NCBI GenBank assembly: GCA_024640925.1
Contig: JAHEEB010000195.1
Location: forward strand, 1 to 7,291
Direction of reading: 5' to 3'
DNA from: Bacteroidota bacterium
Lineage (GTDB): Bacteria > Bacteroidota > Bacteroidia > Bacteroidales > UBA10428
DNA: 7,291 bases
This document shows positions 5,672 to 7,291 of the stretch, piece after piece (the first letter of the stretch is position 1; each line of letters starts with the position of its first letter). The notes beneath the pieces are model-generated. The model saw only the letters and a list, made by a program, of their open reading frames with translations, made no database searches and was not told the DNA's origin. Both the position numbers and the translations under genes were made by a program.

Positions 5672-6697
5672 ATGAGAAACAAAACAGAAGTAACCATATA
5701 TGATATTGCTGAAGCATTAAATATTTCTCCATCCACAGTAAGTCGTGCATTAAACGACCATCCTGCCATACGTAAGGAGACCAAAGAGAAGATAAATAAA
5801 TATGCCCGCGAAATGGGTTACCAGCATAATTCGTTTGCAAGCAACCTCCGGAGAAAAAGAACAAATACTATTGGTGTAATTGCTCCACGACTCGATAGTT
5901 ATTTTATGTCCACTGTTATTGCAGGCATTGAAAAAGTTGCATCGGAAAGTGGTTATAACCTAATTATCAGTCAGTCCCTCGAATCGGTTACAAAAGAGGT
6001 CGCTAATGTCAACACCATGTTTAAAAGCAGGGTCGATGGTTTGTTAATCTCCTTTGCAGGCGATACAGAAGATATATCGCACCTCGATTTATTTCTCAGA
6101 AAAGGAATTTCAGTTATTTTTTTCGACAGGGTTTTTCAACATCCCGATTGCACAAGCATTGTTATTGATAATTTTAAAGCAGGCTATAGCGCCACAACCC
6201 ACCTTATTGAACAAGGTTGTAAGCATATTGCTCATTTAACTAATAGTTTACAATGCAGCGTTTACAACGACAGGTTTAATGGATTCAAGAAAGCACTTAC
6301 TGATGCAGGTATTGAATATAAACCTGAATTATTATTTAATATTCGTTTAAACGACAAAGCAGGCGAAGAGGCTGTAAAAAAAATTTCAACTCTCCATCAA
6401 AAGCCCGATGGCATTTTTGCAGCAAATGATACTTCGGCTGTTTCATTAATATGTAACCTGAAATCGGCTGGATTTAAAGTACCACAAGATATTGCAGTAA
6501 TAGGATTTAATGATGATCCTATCTCTCGTTATATAGAACCAAATCTTTCTACCATCTCATATCCCGGAAACGACATGGGAGAAATTGCAGCCCGAACATT
6601 AATTGATCGGCTGGAAAATAAACAAACAGAAAAAAAGAATACAATTATTTTAAACCACGAAATTATTATGCGTGGCTCATCATTAAGAAAACTATAA
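5672..6697 (+). CDS. LacI-family transcriptional regulator
   Basis: A full-length (341-residue) sugar-responsive repressor or activator. Residues 7-54 are the DNA-binding domain: VTIYDIAEALNISPSTVSRAL is the classic LacI helix-turn-helix, followed by the third helix (RKETKEKINKYAREMGY) and hinge helix (SFASNLRRKRTNTIGVI, 54-70). Residues ~65-341 are the periplasmic-binding-protein-like effector domain, with Phe151-Asp-Arg, Asp166-Asn, Asn199-Asp-Arg-Phe-Asn-Gly-Phe, Ala251-Asn-Asp and GFNDDPISRYIEP (278-290), all at usual positions. The ligand is probably a sugar or sugar phosphate but cannot be named. The ATG at 5672 gives the standard N-terminus; no Shine-Dalgarno is seen. A matching operator lies 50 bases upstream, implying autoregulation. 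The symporter gene follows after 54 bases on the same strand with no terminator or clear promoter between, so it is the likely target and operon partner. Confidence 0.93.
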   Translation: MRNKTEVTIYDIAEALNISPSTVSRALNDHPAIRKETKEKINKYAREMGYQHNSFASNLRRKRTNTIGVIAPRLDSYFMSTVIAGIEKVASESGYNLIISQSLESVTKEVANVNTMFKSRVDGLLISFAGDTEDISHLDLFLRKGISVIFFDRVFQHPDCTSIVIDNFKAGYSATTHLIEQGCKHIAHLTNSLQCSVYNDRFNGFKKALTDAGIEYKPELLFNIRLNDKAGEEAVKKISTLHQKPDGIFAANDTSAVSLICNLKSAGFKVPQDIAVIGFNDDPISRYIEPNLSTISYPGNDMGEIAARTLIDRLENKQTEKKNTIILNHEIIMRGSSLRKL

Positions 6698-6751
6698 TTC
6701 TTCAAATAAAATATTTACAATAAGGTAAATCCTTAAAACTAAACTATTCGT

Positions 6752-7291
6752 ATGACAAATCAAACACAAAAAATCTCTTTGATAGAGAAAGTTGGCTACA
6801 GTTTAGGTGATCTTGCAGCTAACCTTGTATTCCAATCACTGATTACATATTTAGCCTTTTTCTATATCCACATTTACAAACTCAATCCGAATGATGCATC
6901 TCTGATTATGCTTAGTGTTGGTCTGATAGCAGCATTTGCTTTCAACCCCATTATCGGGGCGTTGGCTGACAGGACAAACTCAAGATGGGGAAAATTCAGG
7001 CCCTGGGTTCTTTTTACAGCAATACCACTTGGAGTTGTTGCACTGCTTGCATTTTCAACTCCCCATTTTTCTTATAAAGGTAAAGTTTTATATGCTGCGG
7101 CCACATATTCCCTTTTGTTAATGCTTTATGCAGCAAACAACCTGCCTTATTCAGCATTAAGCGGAGTACTTACCGGTGATATGGGTGAAAGAAACAGTAT
7201 TTCTTCCATACGATTTGTTGCTGTTATGTTTGCACAATTTTTCGTGCAGGTTTTTATGTTACCTATCATTAAATATGCGGGAAAAGGGGAT
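6752..7291 (+). CDS. GPH-family sugar:cation symporter (MFS), partial at right edge
   Basis: The frame is open from ATG 6752 to the end of the window (180 codons, no stop); the family is about 450-500 residues, so more than half is missing. Residues 10-36 carry the start signature of the glycoside-pentoside-hexuronide symporters (SLIEKVGYSLGDLAANLVFQ), leading into the first helix. The cytoplasmic loop after TM2 has Asp-Arg-Thr-Asn-Ser-Arg-Trp-Gly-Lys-Phe-Arg-Pro-Trp, the strongest MelB/XynB-type marker, and NNLPYSALSGVLTGD follows TM4. Such proteins import glycosides, xylosides or uronides with Na+ or H+ in the inner membrane. Placement behind a LacI regulator suggests induction by its substrate or a derivative. 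Bases 6721-6735 upstream hold a small inverted repeat (TAAGG-5-CCTTA), and no Bacteroidota promoter is evident. The sugar cannot be named without the genes to the right. Confidence 0.9.
   Translation, partial: MTNQTQKISLIEKVGYSLGDLAANLVFQSLITYLAFFYIHIYKLNPNDASLIMLSVGLIAAFAFNPIIGALADRTNSRWGKFRPWVLFTAIPLGVVALLAFSTPHFSYKGKVLYAAATYSLLLMLYAANNLPYSALSGVLTGDMGERNSISSIRFVAVMFAQFFVQVFMLPIIKYAGKGD

Noticed and set aside
6721..6735. TAAGG-TAAAT-CCTTA inverted repeat before the symporter as operator or terminator
   Set aside because: Arms of only 5 bases, odd-length centre without the CG of LacI operators, no T-tract, and no similarity to the palindrome at 5604-5621; could arise by chance.

Overview
The window looks like chromosome from a low-GC member of the Bacteroidota, probably a marine or gut-type lineage near the Marinilabiliales/Prolixibacteraceae (the order is a guess from style, not shown). 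Evidence: two promoter -7 elements fitting TAnnTTTG, start codons without Shine-Dalgarno sequences, an rbfA gene followed 2 bases later by a LolC/E-type permease, and products typical of the phylum.

Layout. 1-354 is non-coding and repeat-rich: two copies of an ~80 bp direct repeat with a hairpin between them. 355-2007 is a housekeeping unit: a strong-looking Bacteroidota promoter, rbfA (ribosome maturation), a TTG-started lipoprotein-release-type permease, and a hairpin-T-tract terminator. 2068-3270 is an AT-rich, probably acquired gene for an exported protein that joins a glycan-binding-like jelly-roll domain to a C-terminal Hint (intein/hedgehog-type) autoprocessing domain. A nested inverted repeat follows it at once. 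3271-3505 holds no gene I can support. 3506-4471 (minus strand) encodes an exported protein that probably ends in an outer-membrane beta-barrel. 4472-4678 is a divergent promoter region. 4679-5478 encodes a 42-residue orphan peptide and a six-helix NicO/UreH-like membrane protein with a histidine-rich loop, suggesting transition-metal handling. 5604-7291 is the start of a carbohydrate-use locus: a LacI-type operator, a LacI-family regulator and the first 180 codons of a GPH-type sugar:cation symporter that runs off the right edge.

How they fit together. RbfA and the permease form one constitutive-looking operon. The LacI regulator and the symporter are probably one operon, with the regulator acting on its own promoter through the palindrome at 5604-5621. 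The genes between are single, unrelated accessory genes. The most unusual item is the glycan-binding-Hint fusion: it keeps the residues for N-terminal acyl-shift chemistry but lacks the terminal His-Asn needed for splicing, so it resembles a bacterial analogue of a hedgehog-type self-cleaving surface protein.
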